NCBI RefSeq assembly: GCF_001787335.1
Contig: NZ_CP014674.1
Location: 1,320,501-1,384,500 of the forward strand
Direction of reading: 5' to 3'
Source of the DNA: Kozakia baliensis
GTDB lineage: Bacteria > Pseudomonadota > Alphaproteobacteria > Acetobacterales > Acetobacteraceae
Length of the DNA stretch: 64,000 nt
Below the pieces are notes generated by a model. That model worked only from the letters and a program-made list of their open reading frames with translations, did no database searches and was not told where the DNA came from. The position numbers and the translations under genes were made by a program. This document shows, piece by piece, positions 35,827 through 44,623 of the stretch (position 1 is its first letter; the number at the start of each line of letters is the position of its first letter).

Positions 35827-36138
35827 ATGCACGGTACAGACATATCGGTCCCAAAGGGGCCGTTCGTTACGCGGAAGGAGGCGGCGGAAATTCATCTCCG
35901 TTGCCACGTAAAAACAATTGATCGCTATGTTGCCGCGGGGGCGCTGACCAAATACAAATTCGGGCGCAAGACGCTGTTTTTGCTCGAGGATGTATTGGCG
36001 CTTATAGAATGCGTGGGTGTTTTGCCTCCCACCCCCAGTCGTGGGCGTGCGTGCGCTCCTTTTCTGTCTTTGGATATGGTGACCTTCATAGCCTTGAGCG
36101 TTGCCACTCTGTGGGCAACGTTCTTGCTCCTTCATTAG
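35827..36138 (+). CDS. Helix-turn-helix (AlpA/excisionase-like) protein with a C-terminal membrane segment
   Basis: A 103-residue protein. Residues ~11-50 (FVTRKEAAEIHLRCHVKTID, then RYVAAGALTKYKFGRKTLF) form an HTH_17/MerR-like DNA-binding motif of the excisionase type. The C-terminal ~25 residues (LDMVTFIALSVATLWATFLL) look like a membrane helix, which is unusual for this family. ATG 35827 has GGAG eight bases upstream and is preferred to GTG 35818. Next to a tRNA it may be the remains of an integration module, but no integrase is visible. Confidence 0.6.
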   Translation: MHGTDISVPKGPFVTRKEAAEIHLRCHVKTIDRYVAAGALTKYKFGRKTLFLLEDVLALIECVGVLPPTPSRGRACAPFLSLDMVTFIALSVATLWATFLLLH

Positions 36139-36441
36139 TGAGATAGCTTTGTAGCGAAATGGGGACGTTTCTTTGTGTATGTCCCCATGGTTGCCTGTGA
36201 GGCGAAAACTGTTCTGTTAAGTGCATCATGCGGCGAAATTTTGGACATTACCTGAGAAAATAAAGGTAGTTAACTTACTCAGTATTTCGTGCGCGGAAAC
36301 AAGAACAGGATGTAATAAAATGCCTTATAAATTATCTATACTTGAAAAATAGTCCAAAAATAAAAAGGCCTGGGGACTTACACGTTTGGATCTCCCGCGT
36401 GACAAGTTCATATCAAGCTTAAACTATTAAAGACGCAGAGT
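36139..36441. other. Non-coding AT-rich interval
   Basis: No gene seen. An 8-base inverted repeat ATGGGGAC / GTCCCCAT (36159-36166 and 36181-36188) could end transcription of the HTH gene. The rest is AT-rich without recognisable sites. Confidence 0.4.
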
Positions 36442-37251
36442 TCAGTTCCCCGCAATCGCGTTGACGGCGTCTTGCGATCCGAGAGTTATTTCAATTGAGC
36501 AGGAACGTCGATAGGGCGGCTGCTGGCTCATATGGATCGTCTCGCGGCATTGATCGCGCATGATCTCGGTAAATGGATTGCTTTTTATCACCGCCGCCCA
36601 GGCAACGATGGAGGGGGGCGCCTGCCTCATGGCACTCCGGAACTCCGCGACTGCAGCATCATGCTCATGGGCAGCAGTAATGACCTCGGCTGCATGTTTC
36701 TCAACTTGCTCGACTTTGTTTTGAGCTTCTTCCCTTTCATGGTCGGCCTGGACGCTTGTAGTGCTTTTAATCTCGGTCATCTGGCGACTCATGGTATCCT
36801 GTTCCATGACAACGCCCCCCAAAAACGAAGAAAAAATCACTCCGCCCACAAGCAGCAGCCGATATCCTGGTCGCCTAAGAAATGGCAGCACATCGGCAGC
36901 CAGTTCGAAGAAGACGGCGAGCATTCCATGCTGGTCCCTCACAACGTGACCTTCGAGGGTCGTGGGCGGAGGAGGGTGCGTGGGAGAAGTTTTCGTAAGA
37001 AGAACAGAGATCTGAGTGATTCGGTAGACGGCCTCCTGCAGCCTCTGTAGCGTCTCATCTTGCCGACTTTCGTTCTCTTCAAAACGGGCCGCCAGTGCCT
37101 CGAACAGACGATCTGTGGCTTCTACCCAGGCATGAAGTGGATCTCCGGGTCTGATGCCGGCCTGTTCCGCCTTGCGGCGGTACTCCTCCAGTGCGGCGGA
37201 GAGTTCGGAATGAGGGAGTTGAGTGTTGCGGGGGGTGATGGGCGATGTCAT
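36442..37251 (-). CDS. Coiled-coil protein with one membrane segment, plasmid/ICE type
   Basis: A 269-residue protein. Residues ~15-75 are helical and charged (EYRRKAEQAGIRPGDPLHAW, RLFEALAARFEENESRQDET). A proline-rich linker follows, then one membrane helix (YRLLLVGGVIFSSFLGGVVM, near 135), a second helical region (DHEREEAQNKVEQVEKHAAE) and a C-terminus with two Cys. ATG 37251 has AAGGG eight bases before it and overlaps the stop of an upstream gene remnant. It resembles DUF6118-like proteins that sit next to relaxase genes on acetic acid bacterial plasmids; this match is tentative. The role is probably in DNA transfer. Confidence 0.6.
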   Translation of the reverse strand: MTSPITPRNTQLPHSELSAALEEYRRKAEQAGIRPGDPLHAWVEATDRLFEALAARFEENESRQDETLQRLQEAVYRITQISVLLTKTSPTHPPPPTTLEGHVVRDQHGMLAVFFELAADVLPFLRRPGYRLLLVGGVIFSSFLGGVVMEQDTMSRQMTEIKSTTSVQADHEREEAQNKVEQVEKHAAEVITAAHEHDAAVAEFRSAMRQAPPSIVAWAAVIKSNPFTEIMRDQCRETIHMSQQPPYRRSCSIEITLGSQDAVNAIAGN

Positions 37252-37354
37252 GGGAACTGCCCTTCTGCTGCAATCCAGGGAAGATCGACATTTGCTTCGC
37301 GAAAGCGTTCGCCAACTGTCCGAAGCCACTGCACCAGCATCTGACGTTTGATGG
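37248..37354 (-). pseudogene. 3' remnant of a gene that preceded the coiled-coil gene
   Basis: On the minus strand an in-frame tail, KRQMLVQWLRTVGERFREAN plus VDLPWIAAEGQFP, ends at TGA 37248-37250, overlapping the ATG of the next gene as ATGA. That coupling suggests the true end of a lost operon partner. Its upstream part is replaced at about 37350 by a dehydrogenase fragment of the opposite orientation. The family cannot be named from 35 residues. Confidence 0.45.
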
Positions 37355-38156
37355 GACCAGAGGTGTGACGATAGGCGCTCGCGATGCCACCCGAGCGCAA
37401 TCCGTTGTTGCCGGCCTTCCTCGCGTGGAAGTGCTTCCTCTCGACCTGGATGATCTCGAAAGCATCCACCGCTTTGCCGAGACAATCCTCGATCGTGATG
37501 CTCACACAGACATGGTGATCAACAGCGCTGGAATCATGGCCTGTCCCGAAACAAGGGTCGGGCCGGGGTGGGAAGCGCAGTTCGCGACCAATCATCTGGG
37601 CCACTTCGCACTCATCAATCGCCTTCGGCCTGTTCTGGAAGGTGGTGCGCGTGTGATCTCGGTCTCTTCCTCTGGTCATCATATCTCTGCCATACGTTGG
37701 GGGGATGTTCTGTTCACACAGGGATATGAGAAGTGGCAGGCCTATGGTCAGTCGAAAACCGCCAATGCGCTGTTCGTGGTTCATCTCGACCACTTGTGGA
37801 AGGATAGCGGGGTGCGTGCGTTTTCCCTGCATCCCGGAAAGATCCTGACACCGCTCCAGCGTTACCTCACTCGGGAAGAAATGGTTGCCGCCGGCTGGAT
37901 CGATGAAAACGGGGCGCTGGCTGACATGACCTTCAAGACACCAGAGCAGGGGGCCGCGACCCAGGTCTGGGCCGCGACGTCCCCGCAACTGGACGGGGTG
38001 GGCGGACTCTATTGCGAGGACTGTGACGTGGCCGAAATTGTGACTGACGGCGACAGGTCATTCAGGGGCGTCTGTCGTTATGCCGTTGATCCGGAACAGG
38101 CGGAGCGTCTTTGGAATTTGTCTGCGGACCTCACCGGCGTCGGTGGTTGGAGATAG
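37355..38156 (+). pseudogene. Short-chain dehydrogenase/reductase, 5'-truncated
   Basis: The frame from about 37355 reads GVTIGARDATRAQSVVAGLP, DMVINSAGIMACPET, FATNHLGHFALINRLRPVL, VISVSSSGHH, the catalytic YGQSKTANALF and LHPGKILTPLQRYL, then the usual C-terminal end. These are all SDR blocks, but the first ~35 residues with the TGxxxGIG NAD(P) motif are missing. The frame upstream of 37355 is open but unrelated. Without the cofactor loop the product should be inactive. The breakpoint coincides with the end of the minus-strand remnant. Confidence 0.75.
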
Positions 38157-38205
38157 TCCCCAAGCTGAGGTGCCTCTGCATAAAGCGTAAACATAGCGTC
38201 CTGAC

Positions 38206-38239
38206 AAAGCGGCTTTCGGTGCCCCGAAGCCGCTTTTTT
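38206..38239 (+). terminator. Rho-independent terminator after the SDR remnant
   Basis: AAGCGGCTTTCGG and CCGAAGCCGCTT form a 12-pair stem with one bulged T and a TGCC loop, followed by six T. It ends transcription coming from the SDR remnant. Confidence 0.8.
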
Positions 38240-38316
38240 CGTAACGTCTTCCCGGAAAGAGGGAGAGGTTGGCTTCGCCTTTGGTGCCGAATAACCGGCA
38301 TAGAGGAGAGTTTTCC

Positions 38317-39519
38317 ATGACCACAACCACCATCCTGCCCCCTGCAACCCGTGGCACCGCGTCCGGCGGCTTCCGGATTGATCCCTCCCGTGGCGAGCGT
38401 AATGCTCGCGTATCGTCCGAATGGTTCTCGCGCCCCGATGACGAACGCTATCTGTCGCTGTCCGACCTGCATACGGCGACCCTGGCGCGTGCGGATCGGG
38501 CTACCGCGCGCACCGTCGAAAGCCGTGTCATTCGCGTCGAGGCCTCGCGCGACAATGCTGAGCGCCTGACCCTGAGCGTACCAGGACAGAATGACCCGAT
38601 CGTGCCCACACACTGGTCCTTCGGCCAGATGTGCAACTTGGTCGGCGCACCGTCGTCGTATCTCCGCAACCTTCCCGCTCCACTGGCGGCGATCAACCTG
38701 CAGCACGGGCTGCTGTCGCACCGCGCCGAACTGGTGAAAACGTTGGAAACCGAGGACGGCCGCGTCGAGCTGCGTGCCGTGACCGGCCCCGATTACGGTC
38801 GTATCTGGGATCACGAACTGGTGGGCGCCGTGCGGAAAATTGCTGGGGATGGGACCGGCGACACCAACTGGAAGGTGCCCGGCGTGATCGACTGGGCGAC
38901 CATGACCCATAATCCGTATGTGGATATCACGAAGGAGACGACGACGCTCTACGCATCAGATCGCGATGTTTTCCTGTTTTTGGTCGACGATACACACCCG
39001 ATTGAGGCCGGACGCCTGCCCAATGGTGACCCCGATCTCTATTTCCGGGGCTTCTACGCCTGGAACTCGGAAGTCGGCAGCAAGAGCCTCGGCATTGCGT
39101 CATTCTATCTACGCGGAGTGTGTCAAAACCGTATGCTGTGGGGCGTGGAAAATTTCGAACAGATCACCATCCGGCATAGCAAGTTTGCCGCCTCACGCTT
39201 CGTGCATCAGGCCACACCGGCCTTGCGAAATTTCGCCACGGCCAGCCCGGCGTCGTTCGTCTCCGGTATTCAGGCCTCGCGCAAGGCGCTGGTGGCCAGA
39301 ACAGATGAGGATCGGGAAAGTTTCCTGCAGCGACGTGGTTTTTCGAAACCGGAGACCACGAAGATCATCGAAACGGTGCTGCACGAGGAAGGACGCAAGC
39401 CCGAGAGCGTGTTCGATTTCGTACAGGGGATAACGGCGCTGGCCCGCACGAAAACCAACCAAGACACGCGGCTGGATCTGGAGGGCAGGGCACGCAAATT
39501 GATGGAGAAGGTCGGATGA
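38317..39519 (+). CDS. DUF932 phage/plasmid-like protein
   Basis: A 400-residue soluble protein of the DUF932 (TIGR03299-like) family, frequent on plasmids and integrative elements. Signature blocks are SFGQMCNLVGAPSSYLRNLP, VTGPDYGRIWDHELVGAV, DVFLFLVDDTHPIEAGRLPN and GFYAWNSEVGSKSLGIASFY. ATG 38317 follows GAGGAG at eight bases. It is the first gene of a plasmid-type module (DUF932, HU, toprim, DUF2493). Its role is unknown; links to antirestriction or replication have been suggested for relatives. The gene appears intact. Confidence 0.85.
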   Translation: MTTTTILPPATRGTASGGFRIDPSRGERNARVSSEWFSRPDDERYLSLSDLHTATLARADRATARTVESRVIRVEASRDNAERLTLSVPGQNDPIVPTHWSFGQMCNLVGAPSSYLRNLPAPLAAINLQHGLLSHRAELVKTLETEDGRVELRAVTGPDYGRIWDHELVGAVRKIAGDGTGDTNWKVPGVIDWATMTHNPYVDITKETTTLYASDRDVFLFLVDDTHPIEAGRLPNGDPDLYFRGFYAWNSEVGSKSLGIASFYLRGVCQNRMLWGVENFEQITIRHSKFAASRFVHQATPALRNFATASPASFVSGIQASRKALVARTDEDRESFLQRRGFSKPETTKIIETVLHEEGRKPESVFDFVQGITALARTKTNQDTRLDLEGRARKLMEKVG

Positions 39520-39596
39520 GCGGGCCAGTCATCAGAAAGTGGCGTGGTAGCGAAGGGGCGGCGGACGAGGTCCACCGCCTTTCATCTGTCGGCAGG

Positions 39597-39872
39597 TCAG
39601 TCGTTCAGGCTGTCCTTGAGCGCCTTGGCAGGCGTGAAGGCCAGCTTGCGCGAAGCCGCGATCTGGATGGTCGCCCCCGTGGCCGGGTTGCGGCCTTCGC
39701 GGGCGGCGACTTTCCTGACCTTGAACTTGCCAAAGTTCGGCAGGGTGATTTCATCACCGGCTTTTGCAGCTTCGGTCATCGCTTCGATCAGGGCGTCCAG
39801 CACCTTGCGGGTATCGGTCTTGCTCGTGTCGGTGGTGGTGGCGATATGATCGACCAGATCGGCGATCTTCAT
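39597..39872 (-). CDS. HU-family DNA-binding protein
   Basis: A 91-residue histone-like protein. KIADLVDHIATTTDTSKTDT is the dimerisation helix-turn-helix, and ITLPNFGKFKVRKVAAREGR followed by NPATGATIQIAAS is the beta-arm signature that wraps DNA. Length matches HU exactly. It lies between the DUF932 and toprim genes on the opposite strand and is probably an accessory, element-borne paralogue rather than the main chromosomal HU. Confidence 0.93.
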   Translation of the reverse strand: MKIADLVDHIATTTDTSKTDTRKVLDALIEAMTEAAKAGDEITLPNFGKFKVRKVAAREGRNPATGATIQIAASRKLAFTPAKALKDSLND

Positions 39873-39964
39873 GGGACTATCCTTCGTTATCTGTCGGGCC
39901 GGAACCCGCTGACCCTGCCGTTACGGGGGAATTATGGCGTCTTCAAGCCTGCAGGGAGGATGCA

Positions 39965-41044
39965 ATGACAGATACGCCGTCATGGGATGCAGCCGATCTG
40001 GCGCGCAGGCTGGCCGAGAACGCTGAGGCGGTGTGCCGCCATTACTTCTCCGCTGGTCGCCGTCACGGCAATTACTGGCTTGTCGGCGACGTTCATAACA
40101 CGCCGGGACGGTCGCTCTATGTCCGCCTGCATGGTGGATCGGACGGACGTGGCCGTGCGGGCAAATAGACGGATGGTGCGACAGGGCAGCATGGGGATCT
40201 GCTCGATATCATTCGTGAAAGCCTCGGACTGCTGGATTTTCGCGATGTCGCCGACGAGGCCCGGCGTTTTCTCTGTCTGCCGCAGCCAGAGCCACGATTG
40301 GCACCTGATCGCGGCCGCTCCCATGCGTGCGGTCATGATGCTTCCCCACAGGCATCTGGCACCGCAGACGCTGCACGTCGGCTCTGGGTCATGGCCCGCC
40401 CGATTGCGGGCACACTGGCGGAAACCTGGCTGCGGCATCGTGATCTGACACGCCTGACGGGCCTGTCATCCCTGCGTTTCCACCCCGACTGCTACTATCG
40501 CGCCGATGCGGACAGTCCAACCGAGACCTGGCCCACGATGATCGCCGCCGTCACCGACCTTGAAGGCCGCGTTACCGGCGTCCATCGCACCTGGCTGGCG
40601 CGGGACGGACGCGGCAAGGCGCCAGTCGAAATGCCGCGTCGGGCCATGGGCGACCTGCTCGGCAACGCCGTGCGGTTTGGCGCGGTGTCCGACGTTCTGG
40701 CGGCAGGCGAGGGGATCGAGACGGTGCTCTCGCTTCATGAGGTCATGCCCGATCTGCCTCTGGCCGCCTGCCTGTCCTCGGCGCATCTCGCCGCCATGGT
40801 GTTTCCACCTGCGCTGCGCCGCCTCTATGTGCTGCGCGATGACGACCCGGCCGGAGACCATGCGGTGATGACCCTGCAGGCCCGGACGCAGGAGGCCGGG
40901 ATCGAGTGCCTCGTGCTGTCACCGCGTCTGGCGGATTTCAACGATGATCTCCGCTACCTCGGGCGTGGGGCGCTGCGGGCGATCCTGCATCCCCAGCTTG
41001 CCCCGCAGGACGTGGCGCGGTTTCTGCATCCGGTCACGCACTGA
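39965..41044 (+). pseudogene. Toprim-domain (DUF7146, primase-like) gene with an in-frame amber codon
   Basis: A 359-codon frame from ATG 39965 (GGGAGG upstream) is broken once by TAG at 40166-40168; the frame is the same on both sides. Before it: CRHYFSAGRRHGNYWLVGDV and GRSLYVRLHGGSDGRGRAGK. After it: TDGATGQHGDLLDIIRESLG, then the toprim core AAGEGIETVLSLHEVMPDLP and LYVLRDDDPAGDHAV. Relatives have Trp at the interrupted position (GKW-T-D), so TGG became TAG by one G-to-A change. Without suppression only 67 residues are made. Intact relatives are thought to act in plasmid replication. Confidence 0.85.
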
Positions 41045-41354
41045 GACGGGCCGGGAAGAGGGGTGGGTCACCTTCTTTCCCGTGTAGCGCAGGCTGTCCC
41101 GCTTCCGGATGGGGCGCGCCTGCGGCCTTTCAGGAAGGGGAGCGGGCGTCAGCCAGGCCGGGCCTTCAATGGCGGAGACGGCTATTTTCCGCCGCGCGTG
41201 CCGCGCTTTGCATTGCGAAGCAAAATAGCCGTCTCCCTGCCATCCTCCACTGCGTTCCGGCCGCGCGATGCGCGGTTCCGGCCCGGCCTTCGTCTGCCGC
41301 TATCCGCCCCCGGAAAGGCCGCGAGGGGCGCGGCCAGAACCGGAGGACAGACCC
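41045..41354. other. Non-coding interval with a long inverted repeat
   Basis: No gene. The region is GC-rich and contains a perfect 15-base inverted repeat, GGAGACGGCTATTTT at 41174-41188 and its complement at 41222-41236, around a 33-base spacer that itself has a GCTTTGC/GCGAAGC near-repeat. A GGAGG for the next gene is at the right end. The repeat might be a terminator, a replication or transfer site, or a leader structure. Confidence 0.6.
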
Positions 41355-42290
41355 ATGACCCGCATACAGGATGATTTCGAACCCGCGCACGCCACCTCTT
41401 CCACCGCCCATGTGCTGGCGGAACTCCAGCTTTACGGCCACCGTTCCTTCGAGGATGAGCCGGACCCGCGGCCCTTGCCCGACGCCAGCCAGATCGAGGG
41501 CGCGGTTGCCGATATCTTCGATGCCCTGTCCGCCACGCTGACCGACACGCGCCTGGAATCCGATCTCGAACCGCTGCTCTGGTCCACGGTCAATGTCTTT
41601 CACCGCATGGTCGGGCAGGTCGAACGTGACCTTGATCGCAACGAGGCGGCGCAGAAGCGTAGCCAGCAGGAACAGGATGGCAGCGAGATCCGCGCGGTGG
41701 AACTGGAACGCCTCATCGCCGAAGGACTGACCCTGCTGGAGCGACGCAACGCCTACGAGATCTTCCGCGACCTCGCCTGCGACCGGTTCGAACGCCTGAC
41801 GATGTCGCCCTGGCGTCCGCGCTCTGGTTCTCTGGTCAGCCGAAGCACCCTGACGGCCTCAATGATCGATAGTCGCGATTTCCTCAACGCCCGCCGCAAG
41901 GCCGAAACCGAGCTGCTTGTGCCTCCCGGCCCGAAGGTCGCGGTCACCGGCGGGCTTGATTACGAGGACCATCACCTGATCTGAAACCGCCTCGACAAGG
42001 TGCGTGAGAAGCATCCCGACATGGTGCTGTTGCATGGCGGCTCACCCAAGGGGGCCGAATTCATCGCTTCCCGCTGGGCGGATCATCGCGAAATTCCACA
42101 GATCGCCTTCAAGCCGGACTGGAATCGGTATGGCAAGGCCGCCCCGTTTCGGCGGAACAATGCCCTGCTGAAAGTCCTGCCCGTCGGCGTCATGGTCTTC
42201 CCGGGATCGGGCATTCAAGACAATCTGGCCGACAAGGCGAAACAGATGGACATTCCGGTCTGGCGGTTTCGCAGGGAGGCTGGCGCGTGA
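41355..42290 (+). pseudogene. DUF2493 (YspA/SLOG) gene with an in-frame opal codon
   Basis: A 311-codon frame from ATG 41355 is broken once by TGA at 41982-41984. The first part has a long helical region (EIRAVELERLIAEGLTLLER) and ends KVAVTGGLDYEDHHLI. The second starts NRLDKVREKHPDMVLLHGGS and continues FKPDWNRYGKAAPFRRNNAL and VMVFPGSGIQDNLADKAK, the DUF2493 nucleotide-binding SLOG fold. Relatives have Trp at the stop position, so TGG became TGA. This splits the SLOG domain. Sits in the same module as the amber-interrupted toprim gene. Confidence 0.85.
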
Positions 42291-42390
42291 GCGCCTCCTC
42301 CAAATGAGAATACTGTTTTCGGTATTCACCAGTGCACTGTCGTCATATACACTGTCACGAAATGTTACCGAACCACACAGGGAGAGCGGT

Positions 42391-43113
42391 ATGGAGACTG
42401 CGTTGCCAGGAGCGCAGGCGGACATTGGCTCGCATGACAGCGTTCTGACCTGCGTCCAGAAGACTGAAAAAATTACGGCGATTGTCCCGCTCGCAATCAT
42501 GGTTATCTGTGTGGCGCCGCCGGTCCTTGGAAATCTGATTCATTTGAGCCTTGCCGGCGCTCTTCTGAACGGGTTTTTGTGTTTCCTGATTTCAGGTCTG
42601 CTGATCAAGGGCGTTAAAGCATTCATTCTCACCCCCTTTCAGAATTTTCGTTACAAAAAAGCTGCCGAGCAGCTGGGTGCCGAAATTCAGGCGGCCAATT
42701 CATCGGTTCTGCAAAAGCGGATATGGTGGCAGGAGACACCGGGCGCACTGGCGATCACCGGACAAGGCGAGGTCATCGTCATGGACCAGAACAGCGATTA
42801 TCGGAAACGGCATCTGCGTGCTGACCAGATCGTCGGCGTTCAGGTGGAGCGTCAGGCGACACACATTACCAATACGCGTCATGGCGGACGCTTCACTATT
42901 GGAGGCCTGTCGCGCAGTGGTTTGTTCGGCGGCTATACTTTCGGCGGCCGTTCTCGCTCGACCACACGGACCGTCGAGACAGCCTTTCTCGAACTCCAGT
43001 ATCAGTTGGACCCCAACGGGCTGACTTATATGACAATCGTACCGTTTGGTACCGCGCGTCGGGAGGCTGATGCACTCTGTACGACGATCCGCCGCATGGC
43101 GGGGCTATCCTAG
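42391..43113 (+). CDS. Membrane protein of unknown function
   Basis: A 240-residue protein with two hydrophobic segments near residues 28-75 (ITAIVPLAIMVICVAPPVLG and LAGALLNGFLCFLISGLLIK), then a soluble beta-rich part with VIVMDQNSDYRKRHLRADQI and a glycine-rich strand pair (GGRFTIGGLSRSGLFGGYTF). ATG 42391 has GGGAG six bases upstream. The TAG stop lies directly at the left end of an IS481 element, so the gene may once have been longer. No family is recognised. Confidence 0.6.
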   Translation: METALPGAQADIGSHDSVLTCVQKTEKITAIVPLAIMVICVAPPVLGNLIHLSLAGALLNGFLCFLISGLLIKGVKAFILTPFQNFRYKKAAEQLGAEIQAANSSVLQKRIWWQETPGALAITGQGEVIVMDQNSDYRKRHLRADQIVGVQVERQATHITNTRHGGRFTIGGLSRSGLFGGYTFGGRSRSTTRTVETAFLELQYQLDPNGLTYMTIVPFGTARREADALCTTIRRMAGLS

Positions 43114-43114
43114 C

Positions 43115-44197
43115 TGTCAGGTTGTGAGACGTCATTGGGATGATGTAGCGTGGGCGATACCGCGTTATGCTTCGTTGTTTTCTTCCGTTTGCAGGGAGAC
43201 CGAATGATGCTTCAGATCCACCCACAGGCACGCACGACACCGGCTGTCCGGGCTGAGATAGCTCGTTCGTCAGAACCGACATCCGTGCTCGCCAGACGCT
43301 ACGGGATCAGCGATGAAACAGTCCGCAAGTGGCGCAGGCGTGGTTCGGACGCCTGTCAGGACCGCAGCAGCCGTCCCTGGAGGCTGGCCTGGAAAGCCTC
43401 GGAGGAGGAGCGCGCCATTGTCTGTCAGCTTCGGCGTTCTACCGGTTTTGGTCTGGATGATCTGACCTTTGTCTTACGGCATTTCCTGCCGCATCTGAAC
43501 CGGGACAATATCTGGCGGATACTGAAAGACGCCGGATTGAACAGGCTGCCTCCTGTTCCAAAGGCCGGACCAGTTCGGGGACAGGGAAAGTTCCGCGATT
43601 ACGATCCCGGTTATGTCCATATCGATGTGAAACATCTGCCAAAATTACAGACAGCAGATGGGGACCGGCGGAAACGTTTTCTGTATGTCGCCATCGATCG
43701 CTGTTCCCGTTCAGTGCACCTGGCTGTTTATGACGCGGAAAATGCGGATAATTCCGTTGATTTCCTCAATGCCGTCAAATCGGCCTTTCCTTTCCGGATC
43801 ACCCATATCCTGACCGATCGTGGCTCCTGCTTTACAGCGGACGACTTCGAAAAAGCCTGTCATGACATGGGAATCGACCGACGCCGGACCAAGGCTTACT
43901 CCCCTCAGACCAATGGAATGGTGGAACGCTTCAATGGCCGTGTCGCTACAGAAGTACTGCAGGTCTGTGTCTCAAACCATGAAGATCTGGAAATTCTGCT
44001 CAGAGGCTTCTGTTTCGCCTACAATCATCGCCCGCAGCGTGTTCTGGGCGGCATCGCTCCCGCCCAATGCATCATCTCATGGCTTGAAAAACATCCCGCG
44101 TCACGTAATCAAGACTATATCAAACCGGCTGGTCGTGACATCATGAAACAGGTCGACGAAATCCTTGATTACGCCAATGACGTCTCACAACCTGACA
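43115..44197 (+). mobile_element. IS481-family insertion sequence (copy A), apparently complete
   Basis: The element is bounded by perfect inverted repeats of at least 24 bases, beginning TGTCAGGTTGTGAGACGTCA on the left and matched by its complement at 44174-44197. One intact transposase gene lies inside. The left flank is CCTAGC (43109-43114), which fits the NCTAGN target preference known for IS481. The right flank is GATAGG, so a matching duplication is not present. Confidence 0.9.
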
Positions 44198-44202
44198 GAT
44201 AG
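43204..44202 (+). CDS. IS481-family transposase
   Basis: A 332-residue DDE transposase. The N-terminal helix-turn-helix is SVLARRYGISDETVRKWRRR. The rve core has Asp in YVHIDVKHLPKLQ, Asp in HILTDRGSCFTADD and Glu in QTNGMVERFNGRVAT. ATG 43204 follows GGGAG. The frame reads through the right terminal repeat, and its stop TAG (44200-44202) lies outside the element, so the C-terminus depends on the insertion site. It appears functional. Confidence 0.92.
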   Translation: MMLQIHPQARTTPAVRAEIARSSEPTSVLARRYGISDETVRKWRRRGSDACQDRSSRPWRLAWKASEEERAIVCQLRRSTGFGLDDLTFVLRHFLPHLNRDNIWRILKDAGLNRLPPVPKAGPVRGQGKFRDYDPGYVHIDVKHLPKLQTADGDRRKRFLYVAIDRCSRSVHLAVYDAENADNSVDFLNAVKSAFPFRITHILTDRGSCFTADDFEKACHDMGIDRRRTKAYSPQTNGMVERFNGRVATEVLQVCVSNHEDLEILLRGFCFAYNHRPQRVLGGIAPAQCIISWLEKHPASRNQDYIKPAGRDIMKQVDEILDYANDVSQPDR

Positions 44203-44623
44203 GCTCAGGACTCATAGCCAGAACAAGACGGTTGCGGCGAGGCAGATGGCGGAGAAGAAGATAGTCGGAGATCTGTCATAGCGTGTTGCGACCCGCCGCC
44301 AGTCCTTGAGCCTTCCGAACATGATCTCGATACGGTTGCGGCGTTTATATTTTCTCTTGTCGTATTTGACTGGTTTTCCGCGAGATTTCCGTCCTGGAAT
44401 GCAGGGCTTTATACCTTTCGCTTTCAGAGCGTCCCTGAACCAGTCGGCGACATACCCGCGATCTCCCAGCATCCATTGTGCTGCAGGAAGACTGTCCAGC
44501 AGGGCAGCGGCACCGGTATAATCGCTGATCTGTCCCGCAGTCATGAAAAAGCTCAGCGGACGTCCGTTCCGGTCGGTGATCGCATGCAGCTTCGTGTTCA
44601 TGCCACCTTTGGTGCGACCGATC
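44202..44623 (-). pseudogene. IS5-family (IS427-like) element fragment with transposase C-terminal half
   Basis: A terminal-repeat-like end (GGCTCAGGACTC) begins near 44202. On the minus strand the frame reads IGRTKGGMNTKLHAITDRNG, WMLGDRGYVADWFRDAL and RNRIEIMFGRLKDWRRVATR to the stop at 44212. This is the second half of an IS5 transposase, with the second Asp and the Glu but no first Asp. The N-terminal half is cut at 44624 by an IS481 element and is not found on the far side of it, so the other half has been lost. Confidence 0.85.

Noticed and set aside
37248-37988. Minus-strand 246-codon frame as a whole gene
   Set aside because: Most of it is antisense to the SDR remnant. Only its last ~35 codons, coupled to the next gene, look like real coding sequence.
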